A DNA stretch of 64,000 nt from Streptomyces sp. NBC_01217 (GCF_035994185.1 NZ_CP108538.1:5991501-6055500), one strand, 5' to 3'; counted from the first letter of the stretch, positions 52,872 through 61,532 are shown. Numbers and translations are program-made. The notes: a model not told the origin generated them from the letters alone.

Positions 52872-54413
52872 ATGACCACGCTGATATCCACCACGGACAC
52901 CGTCACCCGCGACGCCCTCGCCGTCCTGCAGCCCGGATTCACCGGCACCACCGCCCCGGACTGGGTGCTGCGCCGGGTCGACGAAGGCCTCGCCTCCGTC
53001 GCCCTGTTCGGCCGCAACATCCAGACGCCCGAGCAGGTCACCGCGCTCACCGCCCAGCTCAGGGCGGAGCGCGAGGACCTCCTCGTCGCGATCGACGAGG
53101 AGGGCGGTGACGTCACCCGGCTTGAGGTACGCACCGGCTCCTCCTTCCCCGGCAACCTCGCGCTCGGCCACGTCGACGACGTGGCGCTGACCCGGGCCGT
53201 CGCCCAGGAGCTGGGCCGCCGGCTCGCCGAGTGCGGCGTCAACCTCAACTGGGCGCCGTCCGCGGACGTCAACTCCAACCCGGGCAACCCGATCATCGGC
53301 GTACGGTCCTTCGGCGCCGACACCCAGCTGGTGGCCCGGCACACCGCCGCGTACATCGAGGGCCTCCAGGCCGCCGGGGTCGCCGCCTGCACCAAGCACT
53401 TCCCCGGGCACGGCGACACCGCGATCGACTCGCACCACGCGATGCCGCGCATCGACGTGGACCTGGAGACGCTGCACGCCCGCGAACTGGTGCCCTTCAG
53501 GGCCGCCATCGCCGCAGGTTCCAAGTGCGTGATGAGCGCGCACATCCTGCTGCCCGCACTCGACCCGGACCGCCCGGGGACGGTGAGCCCGCAGATTCTC
53601 ACCGGTCTGCTGCGCGGGGAGCTGGGCTACGACGGCCTGATCGTCACCGACGCCGTGGAGATGCAGGCCATCGCCGGGACGTACGGCATCGAGCGCGGCT
53701 CCGTCCTCGCGATCGCCGCGGGGGCCGACGCCCTGTGCGTGGGTGGCGGTCTTGAGGACGACGGTACGGTGCAGCGGCTGCGCGACGCGCTGGTCGCGGC
53801 GGTACGCAGCGGTGAACTCTCCGAGGAGCGGCTCGCGGACGCGGCCGCACGGGTGCGCGCCCTAGCGTCCTGGACGCAGGGGGCCAAGGAGACCGGTTCG
53901 CAGCCGGGTGCGGCAGCGCAGGAGGGGACCGCGCCCGGCACCGGAATGGGTTCCGACATCGGCCTGGTCGCCGCCCGCCGCGCGGTGAAGGTGACCGGCT
54001 CCGCCGAGCCGCTGACCGAACCCGCGTACGTCGCCGCCTTCACCTCCGCGTCGAACATCGCGGTCGGCGACGAGACCCCGTGGGGCGTCGCCGCGGAGCT
54101 GGGCCGGCTGCTGCCCGGCACGGAGACCGACACGTACAGCAGCGAGACCGAGGCGCCCGTGGCCGCGGTGCTGGAGGCGGCGGGGGAGCGGCGCATCGTC
54201 GTGGTCGTCCGCGACGCCCACCGTCATGCCTGGATGGCCGAAGCCCTCGACGGCCTGGTGGCGGAGCGCCCCGACACGGTCGTGGTCGAGATGGGCGTCC
54301 CGCAGGCGGCCCCCCGGGGCGCGCTGCACATCGCCACCCACGGCGCGGCCCGCGTCTGCGGCCTGGCGGCCGCGGAAATCATCACCAAGGGTTCACCCGC
54401 CCCCAAGGCCTGA
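52872..54413 (+). CDS. dasD: GH3 beta-N-acetylglucosaminidase DasD
   Basis: A 513-residue GH3 enzyme of the NagZ type. The catalytic core is at residues about 15-340: FGRNIQTPEQVTALTAQL, LVAIDEEGGDVTRL, AGVAACTKHFPGHGDTAIDS (the KHFPGHG His/Asp dyad region) and GLIVTDAVEMQAI (nucleophile Asp in VTDAVEM). The C-terminal 150 residues form a second domain found in the actinobacterial form. There is no signal peptide, so it cleaves imported chitobiose to GlcNAc inside the cell. It is the last gene of dasABCD. Confidence 0.92.
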   Translation: MTTLISTTDTVTRDALAVLQPGFTGTTAPDWVLRRVDEGLASVALFGRNIQTPEQVTALTAQLRAEREDLLVAIDEEGGDVTRLEVRTGSSFPGNLALGHVDDVALTRAVAQELGRRLAECGVNLNWAPSADVNSNPGNPIIGVRSFGADTQLVARHTAAYIEGLQAAGVAACTKHFPGHGDTAIDSHHAMPRIDVDLETLHARELVPFRAAIAAGSKCVMSAHILLPALDPDRPGTVSPQILTGLLRGELGYDGLIVTDAVEMQAIAGTYGIERGSVLAIAAGADALCVGGGLEDDGTVQRLRDALVAAVRSGELSEERLADAAARVRALASWTQGAKETGSQPGAAAQEGTAPGTGMGSDIGLVAARRAVKVTGSAEPLTEPAYVAAFTSASNIAVGDETPWGVAAELGRLLPGTETDTYSSETEAPVAAVLEAAGERRIVVVVRDAHRHAWMAEALDGLVAERPDTVVVEMGVPQAAPRGALHIATHGAARVCGLAAAEIITKGSPAPKA

Positions 54414-54462
54414 CCCCAGGCGTGACGCGGAACGAGGGGGCCACATCACGCCACCCTCACCC

Positions 54463-54490
54463 CAACGCCCGTCCACCCGGACGGGCGTTG
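54463..54490 (+). terminator. Terminator of dasABCD
   Basis: A 12-bp perfect stem (CAACGCCCGTCC/GGACGGGCGTTG) with a short loop, 50 bases after the dasD stop. Confidence 0.75.
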
Positions 54491-54504
54491 CCCGTTTCCC
54501 CCGC

Positions 54505-54780
54505 CCCAACAAGTCCAGCCCACCCGGCCCCGCCGACTCCAACCCGCCCCGGCAAATCCCAGCCCGTCCGGCGTTTGACGACACCCGTCCATGGCCCGAG
54601 GGCCAACTCCAACCCGCTCCGGCAAATCCAAGCCCGTCGGGCGTTTGAGGACACTCGTCCATGGCCCGAGGGCCGACTCCAACCCGCTCCGGCAAAATCA
54701 AGCCCGTCCGGCGATTGAGGACAACCCACCCACGGCCCGAGGGCCAAAATCAAGCCTGTCCGGCGATTGAGGACGAATAC
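54505..54780. repeat. Tandem 70-bp repeat array
   Basis: At least three head-to-tail units start at 54561, 54631 and 54701 with a period of exactly 70 bases; a partial unit lies before them and a shortened one follows near 54752. Each unit contains AGCCCGTCCGGCGTTTGAGG, then CATGGCCCGAGGGCC and CCAACCCGCTCCGGCAAA. The AGCCCGTCCGGCGATTGAGGAC block is a small dispersed repeat common in Streptomyces intergenic DNA. No gene lies in this 451-base gap. Confidence 0.85.
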
Positions 54781-54814
54781 GTCCGCCGGACGCGCGAGCG
54801 GCAACGGCATACGA

Positions 54815-54849
54815 GAGGGCCGGGGCATCCTCGGATCGCCCCGGCCCTC
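54815..54849 (-). terminator. Terminator of nagB
   Basis: Stem GAGGGCCGGGG/CCCCGGCCCTC (11 bp, perfect) with a 13-base loop, 16 bases beyond the nagB stop. Confidence 0.75.
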
Positions 54850-54864
54850 CCACGTCCGGGACGA

Positions 54865-55650
54865 CTACAGCCCCTGCCACCGCGGCTTCGCCGCATACGT
54901 GGCGCGGAAGTAGTCCGCCAGCTTCAGCTTCGACGCCGCGGCCTCGTCCACCACCACCGTCGCATGCGGATGCAGCTGCAGCGCCGACGCGGGCACGATC
55001 GAAGCCACCGGCCCTTCCACCGTCTGCGCCACCGCATCCGCCTTGCCCTCGCCGGTGGCGAGCAGGATCGGGTGGCGGGACTCCAGGATCGTGCCGATGC
55101 CCTGCGTGATCACATGGTGCGGCACCTGCGTGATGTCGTTGTCGAAGAAGCGCGCGTTGTCGACCCGGGTCTGCTCGGTGAGCGTCTTGATCCGGGTACG
55201 GGACGCGAGCGAGGAGCACGGCTCGTTGAAGCCGATGTGCCCGTCGGTGCCGATCCCGAGCAGCTGCAGGTCCACCCCACCGGCCTCGGCGAGCGCCCTG
55301 TCGTACGCCTCGCAGGCGGCCTGCACGTCGTCGGCGGAGCCGTCGGGGCCCATGAAGGACGCCTCGGACAGGCCCAGCGGTTCGACCACCTCGCGCAGCA
55401 CCACGGAGCGGTAGGACTCGGGATGGCCCGCCGGCAGCCCCACGTACTCGTCGAGCTGGCAGATGCGGGCGCGCGAGGCGTCCACGGCGCCGGAGCGGAC
55501 CTTGGCCGCCAGCGCCTGGTAGATGGGCAGCGGGGTAGAGCCGGTGGCAACGCCGAGAAGGGCGTCGGGCTTGCGGCTCAGGAGGGCGCCGATGGCCTCC
55601 GCGATGAGTTCGCCGCCTGCCTTGGCGTCCGGGACGATGACAACTTCCAC
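54865..55650 (-). CDS. nagB: Glucosamine-6-phosphate deaminase NagB
   Basis: A 261-residue isomerase/deaminase that turns GlcN-6-P into fructose-6-P and ammonia, ending the aminosugar pathway and removing the DasR effector. Motifs: LGVATGSTPLPIY (phosphate site), QLDEYVGLPAGHPESYR (catalytic Asp), GIGTDGHIGFNEP (GxGxDGHxxFNEP, His/Glu) and ATGEGKADAV. GTG 55650 was chosen because it gives MEVVIVPDAKAGGELI and the family length; the frame stays open upstream through the dre site, which would be transcribed control DNA. Confidence 0.95.
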   Translation of the reverse strand: MEVVIVPDAKAGGELIAEAIGALLSRKPDALLGVATGSTPLPIYQALAAKVRSGAVDASRARICQLDEYVGLPAGHPESYRSVVLREVVEPLGLSEASFMGPDGSADDVQAACEAYDRALAEAGGVDLQLLGIGTDGHIGFNEPCSSLASRTRIKTLTEQTRVDNARFFDNDITQVPHHVITQGIGTILESRHPILLATGEGKADAVAQTVEGPVASIVPASALQLHPHATVVVDEAAASKLKLADYFRATYAAKPRWQGL

Positions 55651-55681
55651 GCGTGGCCTGCCGATCTGAAGAGTTGAATCA

Positions 55682-55697
55682 TGTGGTATAGACCAAT
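55682..55697. promoter_or_regulatory. dre DasR site upstream of nagB
   Basis: The core TGGTATAGACCA (55684-55695) differs from the dre core TGGTCTAGACCA at one position. It lies 34 bases upstream of the nagB start and 88 bases upstream of the decayed SIS gene read the other way, so it could once have controlled both. Confidence 0.85.
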
Positions 55698-55784
55698 CAA
55701 GGTCCAATCTAGCAGAATCCGGTAACGCGGACACGACGGCCGCACCGCCTGGGCCGCGGCCCGCCGACAGGCGCCCGGCACCCC

Positions 55785-56214
55785 GTGGTCGACTGGTTCG
55801 AACGGCGCCGGGAGGCCGGGGGGAGCCGGCGGCCGGGCCGGATCATGTCCGGCGAGACGGCCGAACGGCCCGGAGTGCCGCGCCGCATTCTCGGCCGCGG
55901 CGCCCCCGTGATTCGCGAGGATGCCGCCGAGATCGCGGCGAAGAGGCCGCGCTCCGTCCTCCTCGGCGCCCGCGGCACGTCGGGCAACGCCGCGCTCCAC
56001 GCCAAGTGCCTGCTGGAGATCCGCCCCGGCCTGCCCCGCGGTCTCGCCTCCATGTCCACCACCACGGCGTACGGCGCCGAGCCGGACCCCAGAGAAGGAG
56101 GTGCGGCCGACCCTGGAGATCCCGCCGCTGCAGATGCCGGCCTATGAGGTGATGATCGCCCGCGGCCAGGGCCCGGGCGCGCCCCTTGCGCCGGCCCAGG
56201 TCACCGAGGCCCGT
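55785..56214 (+). pseudogene. Decayed SIS-domain aminosugar isomerase gene
   Basis: The region encodes, in one frame, the start of a SIS-domain protein as I remember it from Streptomyces: GRIMSGETAERPGVPRRIL, APVIREDAAEIAAKRPR, LLGARGTSGNAALHAKCLLE and GLASMSTTTAYGAEPD (up to about 56090). Then, in a different frame, comes its C terminus: LEIPPLQMPAYEVMIARGQG and APAQVTEAR (ending at 56214). The central roughly 235 residues are missing and the frame is shifted at about 56095. Substitutions such as RGTSGNAALHA for the usual RGTSDNAALYA add to the picture of decay. The intact relatives act on GlcNAc/GalNAc phosphates and lie beside nagB under dre control. Confidence 0.72.
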
Positions 56215-56447
56215 CGAGTACGGGGAACGGCCCACGGAAACACCCGCGGGCCACGGCGCCGGGACGGGACCCTCAGCCCGTCCGGCACCGCAGCCCGGAG
56301 TAAGACCGGCCATCACGGACGGTCTGCTCGGCCGGCGGTGTGCGGTGCCCCCGGCCGGGGAGAGGTGCCTGCGCAGTCAGGGCAGAGAGCGCGGCCACCT
56401 CGATCCACTCTCCTGTGCGGGGAGAGTGGAAGCTCTGTATTCAGCAT

Positions 56448-56463
56448 TGTGGACTAGACCATT
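56448..56463. promoter_or_regulatory. dre-like DasR site upstream of the histidine kinase gene
   Basis: TGTGGACTAGACCATT contains the core TGGACTAGACCA, one base away from the palindromic dre core TGGTCTAGACCA. It lies 112 bases before the kinase start and 234 bases after the SIS pseudogene. The 55651-56574 gap otherwise holds only the pseudogene and the nagB dre. Confidence 0.75.
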
Positions 56464-56574
56464 CGCCTGTGTCCATCCATCGGAGCACCGCAATTTTCCG
56501 TGCCTGTGCCCTTACACGTACGGCCGCGTCGTCCGGTTCGGAGCCATCGTCCATCCGCGGGTACGCTCGCACAC

Positions 56575-58050
56575 GTGCCCTCCATGAACGACCTCGTCCG
56601 CCAGCACACAGCCCTCGGTGACACCGACCTGGAGTGGCTGCACCTGCTGGTCTCGGAGTGGCAGCTGCTCTCCGACCTGTCCTTCGCCGACCTCGTGCTC
56701 TGGGTTCCCACCCGCGACGGCACCCGCTATGTGTCCGTGGCCCAGATGCGGCCGAACACCGGCCCCACCTCCTACCAGGACGACATGGTCGGCCACCTGG
56801 TTCCGCGCGGCCGCCGCCCGCTGCTGGACGCGGCGCTCGACGAGGGCCGGATCGTGCGCGAGGGCGACCCGGAGTGGCGCGAAGAGGTTCCCGTACGGGT
56901 CGAATCGATCCCCGTACGGCGTGAGGGCCGGGTTCTCGGAGTCATCGCCCGCAACACCAACCTCCTGACCGTCCGTACCCCGTCCCGGCTGGAGCTCACC
57001 TACCTCCAGTCGGCCTCCGACCTGGCCCAGATGATCGCCGCCGGGTCCTTCCCGTTCCCCGGCCAGCAGGTCGACATGGACGCGTCGCCGCGCGTCGGCG
57101 ACGGGCTGATCAGGCTCGACGCCGACGGAGTCGTCCAGTACGCCAGCCCCAACGGCCTCTCCGCCTACCACCGCCTCGGCCTCGCCTCCGACCTGGTCGG
57201 CCAGCACCTGGGCGGGATCACCGCCGAACTCGCACCCTCCCGCGGTCCGGTGGACGAGGCCCTGGTCAAACTCGCCAGCGGTTACGCGCCCCGCGAGTTC
57301 GAGGTCGAGTGCGCGAGCGGGGTGATCCAGCTCCGGGCGATCCCGCTCAAGCCCAAGGGCGTCAGGATCGGCTCCCTGGTCCTCCTGCGGGACGTCACCG
57401 AACTGCGCCGCCGCGAGCGCGAGTTGATCACCAAGGACGCCACCATCCGGGAGATCCACCACCGGGTGAAGAACAACCTCCAGACCGTTGCAGCCCTGTT
57501 GCGGCTCCAGGCCCGCCGGATGGACTCCGAGCAGGGCCGCGAGGCGCTCAACGAGGCGGTACGGCGCGTCGGTTCGATCGCCATCGTCCATGAGACGCTG
57601 TCTCAGAATCTGGACGAACGGGTGGAGTTCGACGAGATCGCCGACCGGGTCATCGCGATGGTCGCCGAGATCTCCCCGGGCAAGGTCACCTGCCGCCGTA
57701 CCGGACGCTTCGGCATCCTCGACGCCGAGGTGGCCACACCGCTGTCGATGGTGCTCACCGAGGTCCTGCAGAACGCCCTGGAGCACGCCTTCACCCTCGC
57801 CGAGTCCGGCACGGTCGAGGTGTCGGCGGTGCGCGGCGGATCCTCCGCCGGGACGCGGCTGCTGATCACGGTCCAGGATGACGGCTGCGGACTGCCCGAG
57901 GGCTTCGACCCGCAGCGCACCGGCAATCTGGGGCTGCAGATCGTGAGGACGCTGGTGGAGGGCGAGTTGGGCGGAACCTTCGGCATGGTCCCGGCCCCCG
58001 GACGCGGCACCCAGGTCGTCCTGGACATCCCGGTCCGCGCCGAGAAGTAG
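56575..58050 (+). CDS. PdtaS-like sensor histidine kinase (HisKA_2)
   Basis: A 491-residue soluble kinase without membrane helices. Residues about 15-165 form a GAF-like sensor (LLSDLSFADLVLWVPTRDG, YVSVAQMRPNTGPTSYQDD). Residues about 180-285 form a PAS-like domain (GLIRLDADGVVQYASPNG). The H-box IREIHHRVKNNLQTVAALLR with its phospho-His at about 297 and the HATPase part (LTEVLQNALEHAF, DDGCGLP) follow. This is the layout of mycobacterial PdtaS, which signals to an ANTAR-type antiterminator; no response regulator is adjacent. GTG 56575 or ATG 56584 are possible starts. Confidence 0.88.
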   Translation: MPSMNDLVRQHTALGDTDLEWLHLLVSEWQLLSDLSFADLVLWVPTRDGTRYVSVAQMRPNTGPTSYQDDMVGHLVPRGRRPLLDAALDEGRIVREGDPEWREEVPVRVESIPVRREGRVLGVIARNTNLLTVRTPSRLELTYLQSASDLAQMIAAGSFPFPGQQVDMDASPRVGDGLIRLDADGVVQYASPNGLSAYHRLGLASDLVGQHLGGITAELAPSRGPVDEALVKLASGYAPREFEVECASGVIQLRAIPLKPKGVRIGSLVLLRDVTELRRRERELITKDATIREIHHRVKNNLQTVAALLRLQARRMDSEQGREALNEAVRRVGSIAIVHETLSQNLDERVEFDEIADRVIAMVAEISPGKVTCRRTGRFGILDAEVATPLSMVLTEVLQNALEHAFTLAESGTVEVSAVRGGSSAGTRLLITVQDDGCGLPEGFDPQRTGNLGLQIVRTLVEGELGGTFGMVPAPGRGTQVVLDIPVRAEK

Positions 58051-58081
58051 CGGCCCCGGCAACCGGTGGACAGGAACACAG

Positions 58082-58120
58082 CAGTGAGCCCGGACCGTTG
58101 ATCACGGTCCGGGCTCACTG
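58082..58120. terminator. Bidirectional terminator between kinase gene and wblE
   Basis: A 17-bp perfect stem (CAGTGAGCCCGGACCGT/ACGGTCCGGGCTCACTG) with a 5-base loop, between converging genes. Confidence 0.85.
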
Positions 58121-58226
58121 TTCATGCATGCGCTTCGGGGGTACTGCGCGCTGCGACTCGGGGGGCGGGGTTGTGCGTACGCTCTGTACGCGCCGCCTGG
58201 CTGAGGCTCGTAGCGGTGGCGTCGGA

Positions 58227-58484
58227 TCAGGCGCTGGCGTTACGCGCCCGGTTGCGAGCGGCGCGTCGCTTCATAGCGCGGCGCTCGTCCTCGCTGAGGC
58301 CACCCCAGACGCCGGAGTCCTGGCCGGACTCGAGCGCCCACTGCAGGCACTGCTCCATGACGGGGCAGCGACGGCAGACGGCCTTGGCTTCCTCGATCTG
58401 CAGCAGCGCAGGACCGGTGTTGCCGATGGGGAAGAACAGCTCGGGGTCTTCCTCACGACAAACGGCGTTGTGACGCCAGTCCAT
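58227..58484 (-). CDS. wblE: WhiB-like iron-sulfur regulator WblE
   Basis: An 85-residue WhiB-family protein. The four 4Fe-4S cysteines are Cys9, Cys37, Cys40 and Cys46 (VCRRCPVMEQC). The GVWGG turn (SGVWGGLSEDERR) precedes a basic tail MKRRAARNRARN that contacts DNA. MDWRHNAVCREEDPELFFP is almost the same as M. tuberculosis WhiB1, whose Streptomyces counterpart is WblE. In mycobacteria it binds the primary sigma factor and is NO-sensitive and essential. The long leader carries a CRP-like site. Confidence 0.93.
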   Translation of the reverse strand: MDWRHNAVCREEDPELFFPIGNTGPALLQIEEAKAVCRRCPVMEQCLQWALESGQDSGVWGGLSEDERRAMKRRAARNRARNASA

Positions 58485-58526
58485 GGCTGCTACCTCTCCT
58501 TGGTATTACATACTGTTGCTTGTGAA

Positions 58527-58542
58527 TGTGAACGCTTTCACG
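58527..58542. promoter_or_regulatory. CRP-like palindrome in the wblE leader
   Basis: TGTGA-ACGCTT-TCACG matches the CRP consensus TGTGA-N6-TCACA at nine of ten half-site bases and reads as GTGAA-N4-TTCAC in extended form. It lies 43 bases upstream of the wblE ATG. The remainder of the 58485-58803 gap shows no gene. Confidence 0.65.
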
Positions 58543-58803
58543 AATCCCCCCGCAGGTATCGGGCCGACGCCCAGATGAACTGGTTGTGGTCCTGTGAAGT
58601 GAGGAGGGGTTCTGGCTCTCAGTGGAGGCCGTTGTTGCGGGCCGTCCCGATCGCCATGTAGAGATTCGCAAACCTCGGCGGCGGATACAACCCCTTCTGG
58701 AAAGTTTTTTTTGATTCCTCGGTGTCGACTAGGTCACAGCCGTACTTCTATGGGGTGGAGCCCAGCCCAAACGTTCGAGTTAAAGGACTTTGGTCTCTTC
58801 CGC

Positions 58804-59772
58804 TCACACAATCACACGCAGTGCACGGCGTACGCCTGTGAACGTCACACTTGTACGCACTCCCAGGTGGTCGCCGTCCATCTGGAACGGCAGCGGAACC
58901 TTTGAATGCAAGGTGAAGTCCGTGAGGTCATGAAGTGAAACGGCGTGCTTGCCGGACGGGCCCTTCTCCGGGCTCGAAGTGAGCAGCTGGGTGCCGTAGC
59001 GGGCGACCGCCGGGGTGGAGAGCCGCTTCAGTCCGAGCACGTCCAGGCCGGTGTCGAAGCTGGCCTTCGGGGACGCGTACATGGGGCGATTCCCCAGGTA
59101 GGTCCATGGGGCCGTGTTGGAGATTATGGACAGCGCGAGGTCGGTGACCGGTTCCTGTCCGGGGGTCTCCAGCGTGATCGTCCCGTGCCGCCGGTGCGGC
59201 TCCTCCAGGAACTGCCGGACCACCTGGCGTACGTACAGCGCATGTGTCGAGCGTTTGCCGCGTTCGCGTTTCTGTTCGACCCGGCCGACCACGCCCGCGT
59301 CGAAGCCGAGTCCGGCGCAGAAAGTGAACCAGCGTTCCGGAACCGATTCGTCCTCGGTGCCGGGGGTGCCGGCCGCCAGTCCGAGACCGACCGTGCGTTC
59401 GGTGCGGTTGGCGAGCGCGTCCAGGATCGCGCCGGTCGCCTCTACCGCGTCGTTGGGCAGGCCCAGGGCGCGCGCGAACACATTGGTGGAGCCACCGGGA
59501 ACCACCGCGAGGCTCGGCAGGCTGTTCAGGTCGGGGCCGTTGTGCAGCAGTCCGTTGACGACCTCGTTGACCGTGCCGTCGCCGCCCAGGGCCACCACCA
59601 GGTCGATCTCCCCGGAGTCCGCCGCCCGCCGCCCCAGGTCCCGGGCGTGGCCGCGGTACTCCGTGGTCACGGCCTCCAGCTTCATCTCGCTGGCCAGTGC
59701 GTGGATGAGCACGTCACGCGTCCGCGCACTGGTGGTGGTAGCAGCTGGATTGACCACAAGAAGTGCGCGCAT
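58804..59772 (-). CDS. Diacylglycerol kinase-family lipid kinase
   Basis: A 322-residue DAGK-catalytic family protein. The nucleotide-binding motif GGDGTVNEVVNGLL is at about residues 62-75 and PGGSTNVFARALGLP follows at about 92-106. The C-terminal beta-sandwich domain has CAGLGFDAGVVGRVE and the ending LPFQMDGDHLGVRTSVTF. Members phosphorylate diacylglycerol, ceramide or sphingosine-like lipids; the substrate here is not evident. ATG 59772 begins MRALLVVNPAATTTS, the standard family start. Confidence 0.9.
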   Translation of the reverse strand: MRALLVVNPAATTTSARTRDVLIHALASEMKLEAVTTEYRGHARDLGRRAADSGEIDLVVALGGDGTVNEVVNGLLHNGPDLNSLPSLAVVPGGSTNVFARALGLPNDAVEATGAILDALANRTERTVGLGLAAGTPGTEDESVPERWFTFCAGLGFDAGVVGRVEQKRERGKRSTHALYVRQVVRQFLEEPHRRHGTITLETPGQEPVTDLALSIISNTAPWTYLGNRPMYASPKASFDTGLDVLGLKRLSTPAVARYGTQLLTSSPEKGPSGKHAVSLHDLTDFTLHSKVPLPFQMDGDHLGVRTSVTFTGVRRALRVIV

Positions 59773-59934
59773 GACCGCCAGACTACCTACCGCGCGGTAT
59801 CGCTCAGAAGCCCTGCCCCATGACCTTCACGCTCGGTGACGGCCCGGGCGCGGCCGGGCGGGGCGGCCGCCACGCCCCGGTGGCATCCCGACCCCGGCTT
59901 CGCTTTCGCGGGGCCGGGATGTCAGTCTGCAAGG

Positions 59935-60390
59935 GTGAGTACTCAGCAGAACACGCCCTCCTCGTCGCCTTCGCCGTCGGTCGAACCGCGCAAGCCGAGC
60001 AGGATCACGCTCGTGGCCGGACTCACCGCCCTGGAAGGGGTGGCGCTCGTCGTCGGCGGGATCTACATGCTGGTGATGGGGCTGCTCGGGCAGCCCGAGA
60101 GCCCGCAGCAGGCGGAGATGGGCGGCCTGACGCTGATCGCGCTGGGCCTGATCCCGCTGATCGCCGCGCGCGGGCTGCTGCGGCGGCGCAGCTGGAGCCG
60201 CGGGCCCGCGCTCATCACGCAGATCATCGCGCTCCCGGTGGCCTGGACGCTGCTGAGGTCCCACGGCGTGCTGATCCCGGCCGGGATCGTGCTCGCCGCG
60301 GTGGTCCTGACGGCGCTCTACCAGCTGGTCAGGCCGACGACGGTCGAGGCGCTCGGTATCCGCCGGCCTGGCACCACGCCCGACGCCTGA
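59935..60390 (+). CDS. Small integral membrane protein
   Basis: A 151-residue protein with a Ser/Pro-rich N-terminal 22 residues and four hydrophobic helices (LVAGLTALEGVALVVGGIYM, GLTLIALGLIPLIAARGLL, ALITQIIALPVAWTLL, VLIPAGIVLAAVVLTALYQL). GTG 59935 is the likely start; only a weak AAGG lies close by, so translation may be nearly leaderless. It is divergent from the lipid kinase gene. Function unknown. Confidence 0.72.
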   Translation: MSTQQNTPSSSPSPSVEPRKPSRITLVAGLTALEGVALVVGGIYMLVMGLLGQPESPQQAEMGGLTLIALGLIPLIAARGLLRRRSWSRGPALITQIIALPVAWTLLRSHGVLIPAGIVLAAVVLTALYQLVRPTTVEALGIRRPGTTPDA

Positions 60391-60578
60391 GCCGGATGTC
60401 CGGGTGACGCGGCCTCGGGTGATGCGGTCTCGGGGCCGTTGACCGCCGGGCGGGGAGCGGCGCGACAGCAGCCCGCACCCGAGCCGGCTGCCCCGGGCGC
60501 GGGGCACGGCCGGTTCTGCCGCCCCGCCCCGCGCCCGTACCGGCACCGGTCCTTCGCGCTGCTGCCCGCTGTTCCCCG

Positions 60579-61532
60579 CTACTCCTCGACGAGCAGGCGC
60601 TCGCGCAGCTGTGCCAGGGTGCGGGCCAGCAGCCGCGACACATGCATCTGCGAGATGCCGACCTCCTGCGCGATCTGCGACTGGGTCATGTTGCCGAAGA
60701 AACGAAGCAGCAGAATCCGCTTCTCCCGCGGCGGCAGGTCCTCCAGCAGTGGCTTGAGCGACTCCCGGTACTCGACGCCCTCCAGCGCCTCGTCCTCGGA
60801 ACCCAGCGTGTCCGCGACCGCCGGGGACTCGTCGTCCGTGTCCGGCACGTCCAGCGAGAGCGTGCTGTACGCATTGGCCGATTCCAGGCCCTCCAGGACC
60901 TCTTCCTCGGAGATGCCGAGCCGCTCCGCCAGTTCGTGCACCGTCGGCGAGCGGCCGTGCTGCTGGGAGAGTTCGGCGGTGGCCGTGGTGAGCGAGAGCC
61001 GCAGCTCCTGGAGCCGGCGCGGCACCCGGACCGCCCAGCCCTTGTCACGGAAGTGACGCTTGATCTCGCCGACGACCGTGGGGGTCGCGTACGTTGAGAA
61101 CTCGACGCCGCGGTCCGGGTCGAACCGGTCCACCGACTTGATCAGACCGATCGTGGCGACCTGGGTCAGATCGTCCAGCGGCTCGCCGCGGTTGCGGAAC
61201 CGGCGGGCCAGATGCTCCACGAGCGGCAGATGCATCCGCACCAGCTGATTGCGCAGCTCCGCCTTCTCGGGCGACCCGTCGGGAAGCTTGCGCAGTTCGA
61301 TGAACAGCGCCCGCGCCCCGCTGCGGCCGTGTGGATCGTGGTGCCCGTGCTCGCTCATCTGGCCTGCCCGCTCCGCCTGCGACTGCTCCACCGCGACCGT
61401 ACGGCCCGCAGGCCCTTCCACCCCGTCCTCCGGATGGGGCAGGGCCTGCTGTTCCGGGATGCCTGCTGCGCGCACCACCCCTGGTCGCATCGTTTCGTCC
61501 CGCACAGGACCGTCCCCGTTCCCGTTGCTCAC
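60579..61532 (-). CDS. sigH: SigB/F-type stress sigma factor SigH
   Basis: A 317-residue group III sigma factor. Region 2 is at about residues 95-165 (LVRMHLPLVEHLARRFRNRG, DDLTQVATIGLIKSVDRFDP, GVEFSTYATPTVVGEIKRHF). Region 3 follows (GRSPTVHELAERLGISEEE). Region 4 is at the C terminus (LPPREKRILLLRFFGNMTQS, GISQMHVSRLLARTLAQLR). GTG 61532 overlaps the stop of the anti-sigma gene (GTGA). The frame is open upstream to TTG 61964, 144 codons inside the anti-sigma gene; S. coelicolor SigH is known to be made in short and long forms from alternative starts. The gene order and downstream wblE support the name. Confidence 0.88.
   Translation of the reverse strand: MSNGNGDGPVRDETMRPGVVRAAGIPEQQALPHPEDGVEGPAGRTVAVEQSQAERAGQMSEHGHHDPHGRSGARALFIELRKLPDGSPEKAELRNQLVRMHLPLVEHLARRFRNRGEPLDDLTQVATIGLIKSVDRFDPDRGVEFSTYATPTVVGEIKRHFRDKGWAVRVPRRLQELRLSLTTATAELSQQHGRSPTVHELAERLGISEEEVLEGLESANAYSTLSLDVPDTDDESPAVADTLGSEDEALEGVEYRESLKPLLEDLPPREKRILLLRFFGNMTQSQIAQEVGISQMHVSRLLARTLAQLRERLLVEE

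Noticed and set aside
54505..54780. Possible CRISPR array
   Set aside because: The repeated unit is 70 bp with no unique spacers, the copies are diverged and no cas genes are present; it is a plain tandem repeat.
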